From Podocnemis expansa (lineage: Eukaryota > Chordata > Testudines > Podocnemididae), in NCBI GenBank assembly GCA_007922195.1, contig ML681997.1, forward strand, positions 12,970,142 to 13,034,141: a stretch of DNA of 64,000 nucleotides, read 5' to 3'. Numbering within the stretch: the stretch's first letter is position 1; each line of letters starts with the position of its first letter. Under the pieces are notes generated by a model. The model did not search any database. It was given only the letters and a program-made list of their open reading frames with translations, and had not been told where the DNA came from. Shown here piece by piece: positions 1-11,805 of the stretch. Position numbers and translations under genes: made by a program.

Positions 1-679
1 CATTTGTCTGCTCCTGATGTGGACTCTGCTGTTTAATGGGTGCCAGCCACTTTGGGCCAAAAAAGGCCCACACTAAGAACCCTTGGAGAGTTGATTGCAC
101 GCCATTTAACTAAGAATCCCAGGCCATCCAGGCACCCTTTGTACTGATGAGGGATTGAAGTGTGGATTGCAATGAGTAAGGGCAGGTTTGAGGAGACTGG
201 GCCTTAGGGTTGAGAGTTTAGGTGCTCTCCATAGAGGTGTGTGTTATTAGACCCTACAGAAGCTTCAGCAGCCTCAGCCAGGGATGAAGAACTCTTAAGA
301 AACTGGAGCTGAACCCTTTTGAGAGTCCTGTCCATTAAATCTAAATGCTTTTAACACAGGCCACAGACAACTGTGCAGTAAATGCATCTGATCTGTTTTC
401 ATGTATTACCCCTCTTGCTGTGGCATCTGAGGTCCACCTCACCCTACATGGCATTAGCAGGCCAATGGAAAGGATATTTGCAAAAATTTTCAAAAAGTAA
501 GCGAGCCACAAACCAATACCTACTCAGTGCAGTGATTATTTGAAATGATTCAGCAAATAATTGTGAATCAGGGATACATTTTTTTTTAAAAAAAATCATG
601 GTCTGCGCAGAAATCATTAAAAAACAAACAAAATGGTGAATAAATTATTTGGTGCCAGTTATTTGCCCTGGGATTATCT
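1..679. other. no recognised feature
   Basis: AT-rich single-copy-looking sequence. There is no open frame of note, no repeat family I recognise, and no splice-flanked coding segment that I can support. Confidence 0.5.
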
Positions 680-900
680 TTTTTTCAAAAATGTCCATGT
701 GATTTAGGCAACTAAGTCCCATTTTCAAAATTGGCCCAGGGCTTGAAATCAGTGTGATTTAGGTGCTTCAGGGCCAAAATCACTTTTAAAAACTGGATTT
801 AGGCCCACATCCTCAGTGGTGTTTAGGCACCTAATGCTCATTGATCTCAATGGGTGTGAGGCATGTACCTGCCCTTGAGGCTCTAGGTAATAAGCTCCTA
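680..900. repeat. ancient dispersed repeat (TTTAGGCACCTAA-type)
   Basis: The stretch repeats the words 'gatttaggca', 'ttttcaaaat' and 'ggcacctaa' with 'tcaatgggtgtgag'. The same vocabulary recurs at about 12430-12520 and 7940-7990. I recognise this as an old, very degraded sauropsid interspersed repeat but cannot name the family. Ends are diffuse. Confidence 0.4.
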
Positions 901-909
901 AACAATTTA

Positions 910-1355
910 GGCTATGTCTACACCTAAAATCTTAGTTCGGATTTTGCTAGGTCGAACAGAGTAGTTCAAAAGTGAGTTCAAACTAAACTCATTTTTTTAA
1001 GTTCAAACTAACTTTTAGGTCAAACTAGCCACACTTTTTTAGTTCAAACTAACTTTTTAGTTTGAACAGAAAAAGCCCGGTTAGTTCAAACTAAAAGTTA
1101 GTTTGAACTAAAGAAATGCATTTAGTTCGAACAAACCAATAGTTGGAACTTATTTAGCTCGAACTAGCATGTCTCCATTGGGCTGGTTCAAACAAAATAT
1201 GCAAATTAGTTTGAACTAAGGAATTAGTTTGAACTAAGCTTTGCTTAGTGTGAACTAAAAAAATTTATTTAGTTTGAACTAGGCAAAGCCTAGTATAGAC
1301 AGGGTTCAAATTAAGGCTCCTTAATTTGAACTAATTTGCTAGTGTAGACATAGTC
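910..1355. mobile_element. non-autonomous inverted-repeat DNA element (TAGTTTGAACTA subfamily)
   Basis: The left end GGCTATGTCTACAC is answered by GTGTAGACATAGTC at the right end. The interior is filled with direct and inverted copies of TTAGTTYRAACTAA, so the strand can fold on itself at many scales. It has no coding capacity. The flanks carry CAATTTA on the left (903-909) and again four bases beyond the right end, a possible imprecise target duplication. It belongs to the same group as the elements at 11806, 13258, 19108, 32430, 45741 and 55066. The transposase that moved it is not in this window. Confidence 0.75.
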
Positions 1356-2149
1356 GTAGCAATTTAGGAAAATTTAACTCCCTTTTTATTGGAAACCATA
1401 AATTGAATTACAGGCCAGTATTTCACATTTATTTAATGTTGTTCTTGTATCCTAAACCCTTATTATGTTCCTCAGAGCTCTGTAAGAGTGTGTAACACTT
1501 AGAATCAGATTGATATTATTTATGTTAGTTTGGCACTGAGGAGCTCAAGCTAAGGTTGTGGCCTCATTGGGGTTGATGCTGTACAAAGACATGATGCAAG
1601 ATGGTTTCTGCCCCCAAGAGCTGGCAATCTCAGAGGGAACAAGCAAAGTGCAGGAGGGGAAACAAAGAAACAGAGAAATGGAGGAATGATCAAGGTCAGG
1701 GCTGGGAACTGAGTCAAGTCTAATTCATAGCCTAGCACCTGAGCCCAATGCTAATTCATGCTGTGTGACCCTCACGTCAGGCCTGAAATACTCGTTGTCC
1801 CAACCCACTACTGTCAGAATAGAGACCCCAAAAGTGTCACATAGGGTATCATATGTAAACTGGTGGCATGCCGGTCCTCAAAACCATTGCATAATATGCC
1901 TGTATGGGCTGTGCATAGTGAGTGATAGGTGTCCTGGAAATTCTTCACAGGTGTTTGGGAGGCAGAGTGTAAAACCAGCTTCACCTTGACAAAGAAATTT
2001 GTATCGACTTGGCTGACTAGCTTGGTGGAATGCAGAGATCAATGGAAGTAGATTTAGGAAAAAAGGAAACAAAACTATCAAGCTAAACAAGCAAGGGGAG
2101 CAGATCGTTCAACAGTCCAAGCTGGGGGATAGAGCCTGCACCCTAGCAA
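1356..2149. other. no recognised feature
   Basis: Mixed-composition sequence with short open frames on both strands that match nothing I know. No repeat ends are visible. Confidence 0.45.
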
Positions 2150-2780
2150 ACCTTCCTCACGCTTGAGGCACTGACACTGGACTTTGAATAATATAAGGAA
2201 AGCAAAAATGACATTTCAGGTATTCATCCCTTAGGGGAGAGAATCCTTTGAGTGCATAAAAGCAGGGTCCTCTTGGCCCAAAAGGCAAGAGTTGAGTGAA
2301 AGTGGATGTGAGAAATCTGTTTAAACAGACTTGCTAAACTCCATTTTTAGTCACTAGAAAGCATGGTTTGAGTTGTTGTTTTATTTGTAACATACCTGTC
2401 TTTGATTCCTGGTTAGCATCACTTCACTTTCTCTTCCTTATTAATAAACTCACTCTTGTTTTAGTCCAAAACCCTCTGAATGCTGGGTATTCTCAGTGTA
2501 GGATGAGTCTCCCAGCTAACAAGACTGGTGTGTACACTCTCTTTCAAGACAACGAGCTTAATAAATTCAGTGGAAAGGACCAGACACTGCCAGGAGCTGT
2601 CTCTGGGGAGCTCCAGAATTGGGGGACCCGGATTGTTACTTGCACACAAGGTTTGCCCTGGTGGCGTCCAATACAGACAAACTAGTGTGACACACAACTA
2701 ACAGCAGCGAAGTTCACTTCTGCTGAAGCAGTGCAGTAACACACAGGCTCATAATTCTGGGTGTCTGGAACAAGATGTCA
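2150..2780 (+). mobile_element. probable LTR fragment
   Basis: A TATA-like CATAAAAG lies at 2255-2262. About 185 bases later comes a canonical AATAAA (2443-2448) followed by a T/G-rich run, then pyrimidine-rich and purine-rich blocks. This U3-R-U5 order and the wording resemble LTR sequences I remember from turtle genomes. I could not find TG...CA ends or a target duplication, so the boundaries are approximate and the family is unknown. Confidence 0.4.
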
Positions 2781-3845
2781 CATACTGTCTGAACCAGTTT
2801 ATCTATGGAACCAGCAAGCTGAACATTGTTAGCACAGAATGTTGCCTATAAATTTAAGGCATATTTTTAACCTGTTTGCTAAAATATAACTAATATATAG
2901 GTTAATTTTGGTTAATCTGATTTCATTTTCTTGCTTCTATCAGTTAGAAATATTATTATACCCATATGAGACTTGAGATGAATTACAACAGCAGTTAGTT
3001 TGGATCCTATTTTGTTGGCATGCTGATTGATTTGAACATTACTTCACAATAAACGGCAGAAGTCAGCTTGAAGTGCAGCACAAATGTGGCTAATTTACAC
3101 AGCTGCTGTTCGATGGGGAAACTATCATGTTATTATCGCGGTGTGTGTTAGTGGTTTGGGGGCAAAGTCATTCAAGAAAGCCAGCTTCCTTGTGTATCTC
3201 AGTGTAATCCTTTCACAGGAATGTTTGCTGAGCTTTAATAGGAAATTTCATCATTTTAGGTGTTAAACAGTTAATTACACACTATGAGACCAGCTTGGTA
3301 AATGAGATCAATTTTAATGTGGCATGCATGATGTATGCATCTGCCCTCTATTGAAACCAGAGCACATGCTGACATTATAAACACATTTCCTCAGTGTACT
3401 CTTTGTACGTATGTTGGTCTAGCCAAGCTCTGGATAAAGTGATATTTTGTTCATTTTTCTATTCTGTCCTATAGAACGATAAGATTTATTTTACTGGTGG
3501 TAAAGTGATGACAGGGACACCTGGGAATATATGAGCGCAGTGAAAATACTCACATACATCAGACTGATTTAAAATTAAAGAAACAGAAAATTCTGTAGCT
3601 ATGATATATATTAGCACACAGACTAAACAACTATATGATTGGTCAATTCATAAATGCTGGAAAGCCTGCAGGAAAATGGCAATTTTTTACATTTAATAGG
3701 AATGGCAAGGAGACCAGATTCACAATGAGTAATGACATCAGTCCACTACAAAGCAGGTAAATTTTGATGGAATTTTATTATTATTTATGTAGTGTCATAT
3801 GTGTGCAAGCCTCTTCACAAGCACATAAAAGACAGAGGGAATCCC
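2781..3845. other. no recognised feature
   Basis: AT-rich sequence. The open frame at 3084-3266 (60 codons) has no recognisable motif and no support as an exon. Confidence 0.45.
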
Positions 3846-4203
3846 TAGCTCACTAAAGGCACCTCTACTGGGGTGGGCTCCCCCTCTTGACTAGCCTACA
3901 AAAGCCAAATTAGGCCAGGTGGACCCAAATAGCTAATTAGGTGGCAAAGAGGAGAGCTTTAGGCTGGAGGCAGCTAATTAGAGAAAAGCTCATCTGGCAG
4001 GGACAGGTGGAGCTTTACAAAAGACAGGAAATTGGGGAGGGGGGGCCTGAAATTATGGCCCTAGTGGGACAGTTTACGCAGGCCGATATAAGCCCAGAGC
4101 CAAGTAAGCTGGGAGGAAAACCTGTGGCCTCTGATTGGGGTGATGACCTATCGGCCTGAGGCAAGCAAGACAGGAAGAGCCAGGGGCCTATAAGGAACCC
4201 ATG
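3846..4203 (+). mobile_element. older retroelement, left part (interrupted by CR1)
   Basis: Purine-rich, moderately GC-rich sequence ending '...cctataaggaacccatgagaaaga' in style. It continues after the CR1 insertion at 5144. The vocabulary ('gggcctgggttaccctgcc', 'agactgctggaga', 'accaccatgggatacag') matches a retroelement leader or LTR I recall from turtles. The direct repeat AGAAAGA on both sides of the CR1 shows that the two parts were once contiguous. Confidence 0.5.
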
Positions 4204-4629
4204 AGAAAGAGAATCATAGATGATTAGAGTTGGAAGTGGCCTTAGGATGGCACCTAGTCTAATACCCTACTAAAAGCAGACCAGTCCTGATTAAGTCATC
4301 CTTGCCAGGGTTTTGTCAAGTGGCACCTTTAAAACCTCTAAGAATGGAGATGCCAAAAAAGATTTTCCTAGTATCTAATCTAGACTTCCTTCACTGCAAC
4401 TTGAGACCATTACTCCTAGTGCTGTCAACTGCTATCACTGGGAACAGCTTAAGTCCATCCTCCTTTGAACCCCCTTGCAGATAGCTGAAGGCCAATATCA
4501 AATCCCCCCTCATTCTCCTCCTCTGCAGACTAAACAAGCCTAGCTCCCTCAGCTGCATCTCATAAGTCATGTGCTCCTGTTCCCTAATCACTTTTGTTCA
4601 CCTCTGCTGGCCTCTCTCCAATTTGTCCA

Positions 4630-4989
4630 TGGAGCAGAGTGAACTAATCCCATCCCAGCTGCCTGAACTGGGAGAAGAGTGAATTAACAGGGTCCTGTGG
4701 CTGAATGAAGCCAGGCCTGGAGAGAGTAATGGCCAGTTAGGATCAGCTGCTCCTCCAGGAGCTGGGGTATATAAGCGGGCTGGGGAAGATGAGTAGGAGA
4801 AGGTGTGGTTGAAGACAAAGACTAAAGCCTTGCAGCCAGTGTGCAGCAGTACCAGCAAGGAGCCCAGGGCTGCAAGCTAGGCTATGTGTAGGGAAGAGGT
4901 TCTGAACATTGTAAATAAGGAGCATGGGTGTCTGTACCAAGAGTGAGTCATCTGTTGAAAAAAATATGGGGTGGTGGTGGTCTGCTACA
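4630..4989 (+). mobile_element. solo LTR inserted in CR1
   Basis: The ends read TGGAGCAGA... and ...TCTGCTACA, a TG...CA pair with an 8-of-9 terminal inverted repeat. The insert is flanked by an exact 5-bp duplication, GTCCA, at 4625-4629 and 4990-4994. A TATA box (TATATAAG, 4768-4775) sits about 140 bases in. A weak poly(A)-type AAATAA follows near 4913. At 360 bp with no internal region, it is what remains after recombination between two LTRs. Orientation is taken from the TATA box. The family (Gypsy or ERV) cannot be told from the LTR alone. Confidence 0.85.
4768..4775 (+). promoter_or_regulatory. TATA box of the solo LTR
   Basis: TATATAAG inside a GC-richer context (GGGG before, CGGG after), at the position expected for the U3 promoter of an LTR. 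Activity is unknown. Confidence 0.6.
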
Positions 4990-5143
4990 GTCCACATCCT
5001 TCCTGTGGGAGAAGGTACCCAAAACTGGCCACAATACTCTACATAAGGCCTCATGACTGCCAACAGAGGCAAATAGTCACTTCATTTGATCTGCAGGCAG
5101 TGCTCCTCTTAATGCAGTTCAGCATGCAATACTCTAAGAAAGA

Positions 5144-5790
5144 TGGAGTAGGCCAAGAGGCAGGAGGTGAAACTGGTATGGGGGGAAAGACCCCAGGCAG
5201 GAAAGCAAGTAAGGCAGAGATGAATTGCCTGAAATTGCTCCTAGGAAGGAGGCAGTGAAGAGACTGGCAAACCCAAAGGAGTGGAGGATTGGGGGCAAAA
5301 AGTATAGATGTTGCTCAGGGAAAGGCAGCAAAGGCAAAGAATGGACCTTGGGCTCTGTGTAGAGGGACCTTGAGATGAAACCCAGCCATGACGCTGGGCC
5401 TGGGTTACCCTGCCTGCTACTGAGGGAGTGGCCCAGGAAGGCAGAGAAGTAGAAGGCTGCCTGAGACTGCTGGAGAGCCGGACTCTTGTTACGCTCAGGA
5501 GGGGAAAGCGAAGTAGTGCTCCAGCTGGAGGGCGAGTCACAAAAAGGCTAGCAGCAGCCCGCGAGAGAGAGGGGCTGCAGAGGAGAAACTGATGGGGTGC
5601 AACTGTTGGCAGGGGTGTCAGTGGGACTGAATGAATCCCTGAGACCTACCTAGGGTGGTACCGTCCAGTGGTGAGCAGAGCAACTGCATCAGAGCACCAT
5701 TGCAGGGAGAGAGGGGCAGTCAACAGGGACTACGTCAGCCATACCACCATGGGATACAGTTCACCTGGTGTCCTATGAGTTGCCATTTAA
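5144..5790 (+). mobile_element. older retroelement, right part
   Basis: Continuation of the element at 3846-4203 after the CR1 insertion. It is GC- and purine-rich, with 'gggcctgggttaccctgcc' near 5396 and 'accaccatgggatacag' near 5742. These are phrases I remember from an abundant turtle retroelement leader. Open frames across it (5134-5540, minus) are short, have no domain and are probably chance. The right boundary is uncertain. Confidence 0.5.
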
Positions 5791-8009
5791 CATCTTACCC
5801 CTAGGGAATCCTAGTGGGGTGAGAGCTGCTGCTGACTGCAAAGGGAGGGGGACAGAGCTGGGAATTCTTTGGGTGTTTTTGGGTGTCTATACAGATTACA
5901 TGCTTCTGTTGCCTTTGCTCTTGCGGAGCACTCGGAGGGCGGTCAGCGAGGTGACTGAAAAGTTCAGAGCTTGGGCAATTGTTGGCTGAGCATGGAGGGT
6001 TGTGTGTGTCGATGTGTAATGAACCTGAGGAGGTGGAGTGAGGGAGATGTCCAAGCGGACGGCATTGGCCTGAGCCACATAGGCAGAAGGCATGGGGCTC
6101 TCAGCGGGAGGAGTAGTGGACGGAGGGAGGGGATTCTGCACAGGTGATAGTTTGGTTATGATGGAGTTTCTGAGCCAGGAAGGGGCAGGTTTGGCTGGAG
6201 TTGGTGCTGGGATGCATGGTGTCAATCGGTGAATTAGGGTGCAGGTGGCGGGCAACGTGCGGCAGGTGATGGTTGAGGTAAATAAGTGGCCTATAACTTA
6301 ACAGGACAGGAATAGGCTCTTTGTAGGTAAGAACACTGCAGCAGAAATGAAAGAGGGATAAAATACTGTGTTCTCTCTTCCTGCCCTTTCACTGTCACGT
6401 GTCCCCATATTTGAGTCTGGAAAGGATTAGAGAGGGAGGACTGTGCAGTTTTCTCACCAGCATCCTTTATGCTCCAACCAAATACTTCCCTGCCATGCCC
6501 CCATCCTCCACTTTATGCCCTATGTGTTTGTTCTGAAAACAGAAATATCCTGGATGGCGGAGAAAGCTCACTACCTGCCATGATTTCAGATATCTTAGCC
6601 ACCAGCTGACCCTAGACCATATATGTTGAGGGGAAAAAGTAAAGACTGCCCCAGATTTAGTGACTGGTCTGACCAGCTTAATGAAGAAGAATCTCTAGAA
6701 ATCTTGAAGCGTTCTTACTGTTTTTCAGACACAGTTCTAGGTGACTGACTTCAGCTGATCGTCTTGTTGAGGCATTCTAACATCAGCGCATTATAAACTC
6801 ACTTGCCATAGGTTTCATTAGTACCAACTGGAACGGAGGTTGCCTGCCATGAAAGGAGATGGCACATGCACAATGCCAACTTCTTCTGGCTTCTTATTAA
6901 TGTCGCTTAACTACAAGAGACAAAACAAATAAACTCCAGCCAATTTGCCAATGGACTTGTCTGGCCTTGTATGTTCTTATTTTAATTAAGATCTGAAACC
7001 CAAAGACATAATTTCAGGATTCATGGCTTTGGTATTTGCTTTTGGCTCCCATGTGAATATTCTTCTCTTGTTTGTGCTATTGAGTAAAGGGGAGAGGCCC
7101 AAATCTTTGGGCACTGACTGTGACACTCTCTCTCCTCCAATGTCCCAAGGCTTTGATACCACCTGTATGAATGGTCCCCCTGAATTCATAGGAATGACTC
7201 ACGTGAGTAAGGGATAAGGAATTGGGCCTGCAGAACACAGATTTAACTATTTTGAATGGAGTCCAACCAACGCGAACACTTACTCTTCACATTGCAATCT
7301 GATCTTTCACGAAATCTGTACTTCTGTGAAGGCCCCTGGGCTGTCTGTGTCATGCCGTCCCTCAGTTGGCAGTATAGGATTCTGAAATGTGATTTCTGTT
7401 GCTTCTTTTATGTTCACCCTAGCTCTACTAGGAGATGGGTTTTCCAATAAGATTTTTTTTAACCTAGAAATGAAAAAATGGTGGCTTAAAAGCTCACTGA
7501 CTGGTACAGAGAATGGAGAAATTAGGATAAAATCGAGTATGAGAAGAGATCTCACCTTCCTCTGTTTGAATTTTATTTCATTCAGGTAAACATTTTCTTG
7601 GCCATATTATGATTATTCTGTAGTTTTTAAACCTGGAAGCACTTTTGCCAATTCTACATTCAGGTGTGTATGAATAGCTTGCACTGGATAAGCTTTTCAG
7701 TGGGTGTAGATGGGTGAAATGGCATCCACTTCATTAAGCTCCCATTTACAAGAAATGTCCCATTGACTGACTAATAGAACTTGCCTAAGTGCATATGAAA
7801 GCAGAACTGGGCTCGACACCTGGGGTGAAATCCTGACTCCTATTAAGTCAATGGCAAAACTGTTCTCTCCCTCACCCCAATGGCTGCATGGTTTATATCA
7901 GTCAGTTCTTGTTGAAGTTATCAATCTTGCCAATTGTGCAATTGTTTTGGGATGCCTAAAGATTAGGCACTAAATCACATTGGATTTAGTAAGAAGGCAG
8001 CCTGCAACC
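5791..8009. other. no recognised gene; open frame of unknown meaning at 5896-6255
   Basis: The 119-codon minus-strand frame at 5896-6255 is rich in Pro, Thr and Ala and has no domain I recognise. It could be a remnant of the adjoining retroelement or chance in a purine-biased strand. The rest (to 8009) is AT-rich with no repeat ends. About 7815-7880 carries weak traces of an ancient repeat ('gaaatcctgactcctattaagtcaatggc' in style). Confidence 0.4.
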
Positions 8010-8480
8010 TTCTAGAGCTGGAGGTCTTGGGTCAGACAGCCCTGTCCACTTAGCTCTGCTCTGCTATACCAACTTGGGCATGGAGTTGAAAAGGTGTTTG
8101 AGTGGGCACCACTAACTCCGCAGATAGGAAGAGCTGTGGTTGCTGGGCATGATAGAAGCCTGAAAAGAGCTACGGAAAGGAAACCAAAGGAAAACCCCCA
8201 AACAGGGCTGGGAGTACAAGGGAGGGCTGAAGCCTGAGGAAACAGCTGTAAGTGAATGTGCACAGAGCAAGATTGACTCCTCTAAGCAGTAGAAGACTGA
8301 CCCTGGCTCTGGGGGAGGAGGACTCATGAGGAGACAGATACTCAGGTGGAGTTGAGGCCTGCAGATCTAATGTGGGGAAGGGATAAATAAATTGGACTGT
8401 AGTAGGGGAGTGTCTTGTTTACTGTTGGGCTGTGAGCTTGAACCCTTCAAAGGTCATGAGAGGAAAGGGAAACTGAGGCA
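8010..8480 (+). mobile_element. possible retroelement fragment related to the 3.8-5.8 kb element
   Basis: Purine-rich sequence of the same style as 5144-5790 (gaggcctgcag, ggggaagggataaataaa, gggaaactgaggcagacc). It has no ends or target duplication. Assignment is by composition and remembered wording only. Confidence 0.3.
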
Positions 8481-8837
8481 GACCTCTGCAGCCATTATGC
8501 CAGCATTTGCTTTCATTTCTCCCAAGCTAAAATAGCGTTACTCCAATAACTTCAGGCGTGTTACCCCAGAGTTACAGCTGGTGTAACAGAAAGCAACCTC
8601 TCTCCCATTCTGAGCTGTAGAACTAATTATTCAAGTGCATTCTCCTCTTTGTTTGCCTATTTTACTTCCTCGGAATGAAGATTTTTAGCTTCACGAACTC
8701 TTGGATCTAGCAGCTTGAATAGGTTTTGAAGACACAGGGGTACACCAGCTGAGCTCTTGCAAATATAGCCAGCATTTACTGTGCTTTTTCGTTATTCCTT
8801 GGTTTTTAAACTGCAGCATGTCAAGTTATAATTATTC

Positions 8838-8971
8838 TTTGATGCATCTGGCGAAGTGGGATTTTCTCCCATGAAAGCTCATGAGAAAAATGAATCTGTT
8901 AGTCTTAAAGTGCCACATGACTCCTTGTTTTTTTTTGCTGGACTAGACTAACACGGCTCTCCCTTTGGAAA
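8838..8971 (+). mobile_element. short hammerhead-type repeat, single long arm
   Basis: It opens 'gatgcatctggcgaag', then GTGGGATTTTCTCCCAT, GAAAGCTCATG, 'gttagtcttaaagtgccac', and ends 'gactagactaacacggct...ccctttgg'. An exact 11-bp duplication, TATAATTATTC, flanks it (8827-8837 and 8972-8982). A duplication of this length with a fixed 3' end and variable 5' end indicates target-primed retrotransposition. Non-coding. Confidence 0.85.
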
Positions 8972-8982
8972 TATAATTATTC

Positions 8983-9775
8983 ACTATGCACCACTGCAGG
9001 GAAAATGAAGATCAAATCAAATCAAGATACAGTCTATGGGACACATTCAGATACAGGGAACAAAACTCATGCCTGTGAAACTATGGAGTAGCTCTTTACA
9101 GCTAAGCATAATGGAGTTACTCCAGATTTGGGAGCACACTTTAGACCAGTCTTGCTGAACTAGACTACCATGACTACCCTGTTTAAATAGTTGTTGCATT
9201 TAACATGCTGAAGTTTTAGAAAGTTACACAAACTGAATTCAAACTGCTATTCTTTTTTGAAGTGTGACATCATAGCCTGTTTATGGGCTCTGGAATATTG
9301 TTTGACTTTTTAAACTGTTTTGGTGAAGGATTGATGTTGTTCCACATGCTGTGTTTGTTTGGCCATTCAATTGTTCTCTCTAGGAAAATGCCTTCCATCT
9401 TTCTTTTCATGCTTTGAAAAGTTATGACTTTTTACCCATGTGCTTCCTCCCTTCTTTAACAATGACGGAATTTGTAACATTCTTGTATCTGTTTTGTCTG
9501 CCAGTGCTCTCTCTCTCTTCTTTTTTCTCTTTTTTCCCCCGTTTTAAAGCTGATGCTGTGCGTTGCTGTGTTTCAACAGTTCCATGTCAGCAATTGATGT
9601 GGTCATTAGAATATACATGTGGTGGGGGGCGATTTAAATACACAATAATGAAAGTGGGGGGTTGGGGCAATGTCTGTGTAAAATACTATACATAAAACTT
9701 GCCTCAGCTGTGTGAAACAATGCACTTGAGATTTAGCTTAAGCCAGGCATTAGGGACTCAATCTTATAGCTACTC
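8983..9775. other. no recognised gene
   Basis: About 9030-9150 has faint ancient-repeat wording. A pyrimidine run lies at 9508-9542. The 93-codon frame at 9414-9695 is chance-like. Confidence 0.4.
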
Positions 9776-9962
9776 CAGGAAGAAGAATACCCAGCTCTAA
9801 ATGCTTTTCATCTGATCTTAAAGCACTTTACAGAGAAAGTCAGTGTCATTATTCCCATTTTACAAAGTGGAGAAATGAGTTACAGAAAGATGAAATAGCA
9901 GAATAGGATCCAACTGGTCTGAGTCCCAGTATGTTGCTTTAACCACTAGGCAACACTACCTT
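9776..9962 (+). mobile_element. MIR-like SINE remnant
   Basis: It contains 'aaagcactttacagagaaagtcagtgtcattattcccattttac' in style, then a gag-rich 'gaaatgagttacagaaagatgaaat' and 'gtcccagtatgttgctttaaccactaggcaacac'. This is the order of the MIR/CORE 3' domain. Heavily diverged, so edges are soft. Confidence 0.55.
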
Positions 9963-11765
9963 TCCTCAAACTCTTCCAGTGTAGTAGAACAGTTGCAGAA
10001 TCAGGCTTTAGAATCTCAGGGTTACCTCTTTATACTCAAAAGCAAGTAGATAAATAAACTTTCCATTTAAGTTATAAAATAGATTTCTGCCTGAAATACA
10101 GGAACCCAACTTTGTGGTAGGAGATGCTACAGAAAGTTCTCTATTTACCTCCCATGGCTTAAAAGAACTCTCTGCTACAAAGAGAAGTGCACAGAAGGCA
10201 TCCTTTAGATCTAACTGGTTGTGTGGCCAAAACAGTCTGACAATAGGTAATTTCTTAATACAGGATTTTTTTAAAATAAATTTATCTAGGAACCAGGTTA
10301 TATTTTTTTTTAATGCACGCCAGCACCTCTGTTGTAGCTGGAGGCATTCTAGACTCATTGTAAGAAGTTCCTGGTTGTGTTTTAAAATGGGTTCAAGAGA
10401 GAGTTAGTTTTCTTTAGCTGAACGTCCTAATTACAAATAATGTTACAGGATGATGTTTGCTACTTACAGTCTTGGAAAACACTACAGCAGCTATTTATAG
10501 CCTCCCCCGGCACACATGGAGATTTGATTTCAGCAAGAACCCAGTGTCTCCAGCTGAAGTTAAACCCTCTCGTGCAGGTGTTGGATTTCACTGTTAGTGG
10601 AGAGCACTGAAGAGTTAAATCACTCTTGCTGATGCCCATGAAGGGGGCTGCTTGCCCCTTTTCCAGGACAGATGAAAGACATCTGCGTTCTCTCATAACA
10701 AGGAGGCAGGGGAACTATTGGGAAAACATACTCATATTCTCTATTAATGGACCAGATTCTCAGCTGGCCTATATTGGCGCTGCTCCACTGAAATCAAACT
10801 GTGCCAGTTTACCCCAGCTGAGGGGCGTACTTGGTTTAAATGTCACCATTTCACCAATAAACATCCAAATAAGTCACTGCACGCCTCAGTAGGCACTAAG
10901 GCTCATCTTTAAATAGACCAAAAACCAATCAGTGAGCCTACATGGCAAGAGGGGAGGGATAGATAGAGTTCAGTTAGGAGGCTTGTATATGGACATGTGT
11001 AGTAATTTTATGAGCTTTGTACTGATTGAAAGGGAACCTAACATACTCAGATTGCATCACGGGCACTAGAGTCAAGTACGCCAGTACAGGACCACAAATT
11101 TGTCATCCCCTGCTCAGGCGTGGTGTCTTGCAGCATACCTCTCTGTGAGCAAGACTGTAACCCATCGCCTTTCTGAAGACTACAAGGTAATGCATATGTC
11201 CAACTCAGCAGCTGGTTAAGCTAAGATTAATGTGGAAAAGTGCCTTAACCATCCCAAAAGGAATCAGTGGGGTAGAAGCCTTCAGGACTCCCAATGGTTC
11301 AACCAAAGGAACCAGAATCTGATTAACTCCTTTGAACGGGCTACATCAAATGCACTATTTCTCTCTTTTGAATCTTCCAGTACGGCTTGAGTGAGTGTGA
11401 CCAGTTTTGGAAGGGCCTGAATGGCTGGTTTAGAGGGTTGGGTTGTGCCATTAGAATCCATGCATGGGCGAGACTTTCTGTGTGTAGATTTACCTTCTCC
11501 CCGTTTCCAAGGCAGCGGGATCTCCACGGGTCTGGCCATCTGTCAGTAGGGAGTGGACCAGAGTCATGGACCTGGAATGTGGTTAAGAGCAGTTTAAGAG
11601 GAGGAATTTCATCCTTCTTTCTCTCCTTTTACTGCTAGGTAGCTTTGGCTGTATTAACTTTCCTCTGTGCTGGGCAAGCTTGTTAAAAGGAGACACTGCA
11701 GTTGAATCAGGAACCAATGACTGCACAGTAACAATGGTGACCAGAAACTCTTGGGTGATTATAGT
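9963..11765. other. no recognised gene; ancient repeat near 10745-10830
   Basis: The stretch near 10745-10830 ('accagattctcagctggc' ... 'gtgccagtttaccccagctg') is a typical ancient sauropsid repeat with self-complementary ends. The remaining open frames (10008-10407, 11282-11638) have no recognisable motif. Confidence 0.4.
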
Positions 11766-11805
11766 CCATGAAACCTTATGCCTTGATAAATTTGTTAGTC
11801 TTTAA
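11766..11805 (+). mobile_element. short hammerhead-type repeat, 5' piece (interrupted)
   Basis: 'ccatgaaaccttatgcc', then 'gataaatttgttagtcttt'. The copy is cut by the inverted-repeat element at 11806 and resumes at 12170. Confidence 0.8.

Larger units (their letters stand above)
4211..5136 (-). mobile_element. CR1 LINE 3' end, truncated
   Basis: Read on the minus strand this is the CR1 3' region. The terminal repeat (rc of 'gaatcatagatgattag') is at 4211. It is followed by the usual CR1 3' block, antisense 'tgccagggttttgtcaagt', 'ctgcaacttgagaccattactcctagt' and 'ctaaacaagcctagctccctcagctgc' in style. A 7-bp direct repeat AGAAAGA (4204-4210 and 5137-5143) flanks it. It is interrupted by a solo LTR at 4630-4989 and resumes at 4990. 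Only 3' UTR and far 3' ORF2 sequence is present, with no intact coding. Confidence 0.85.
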
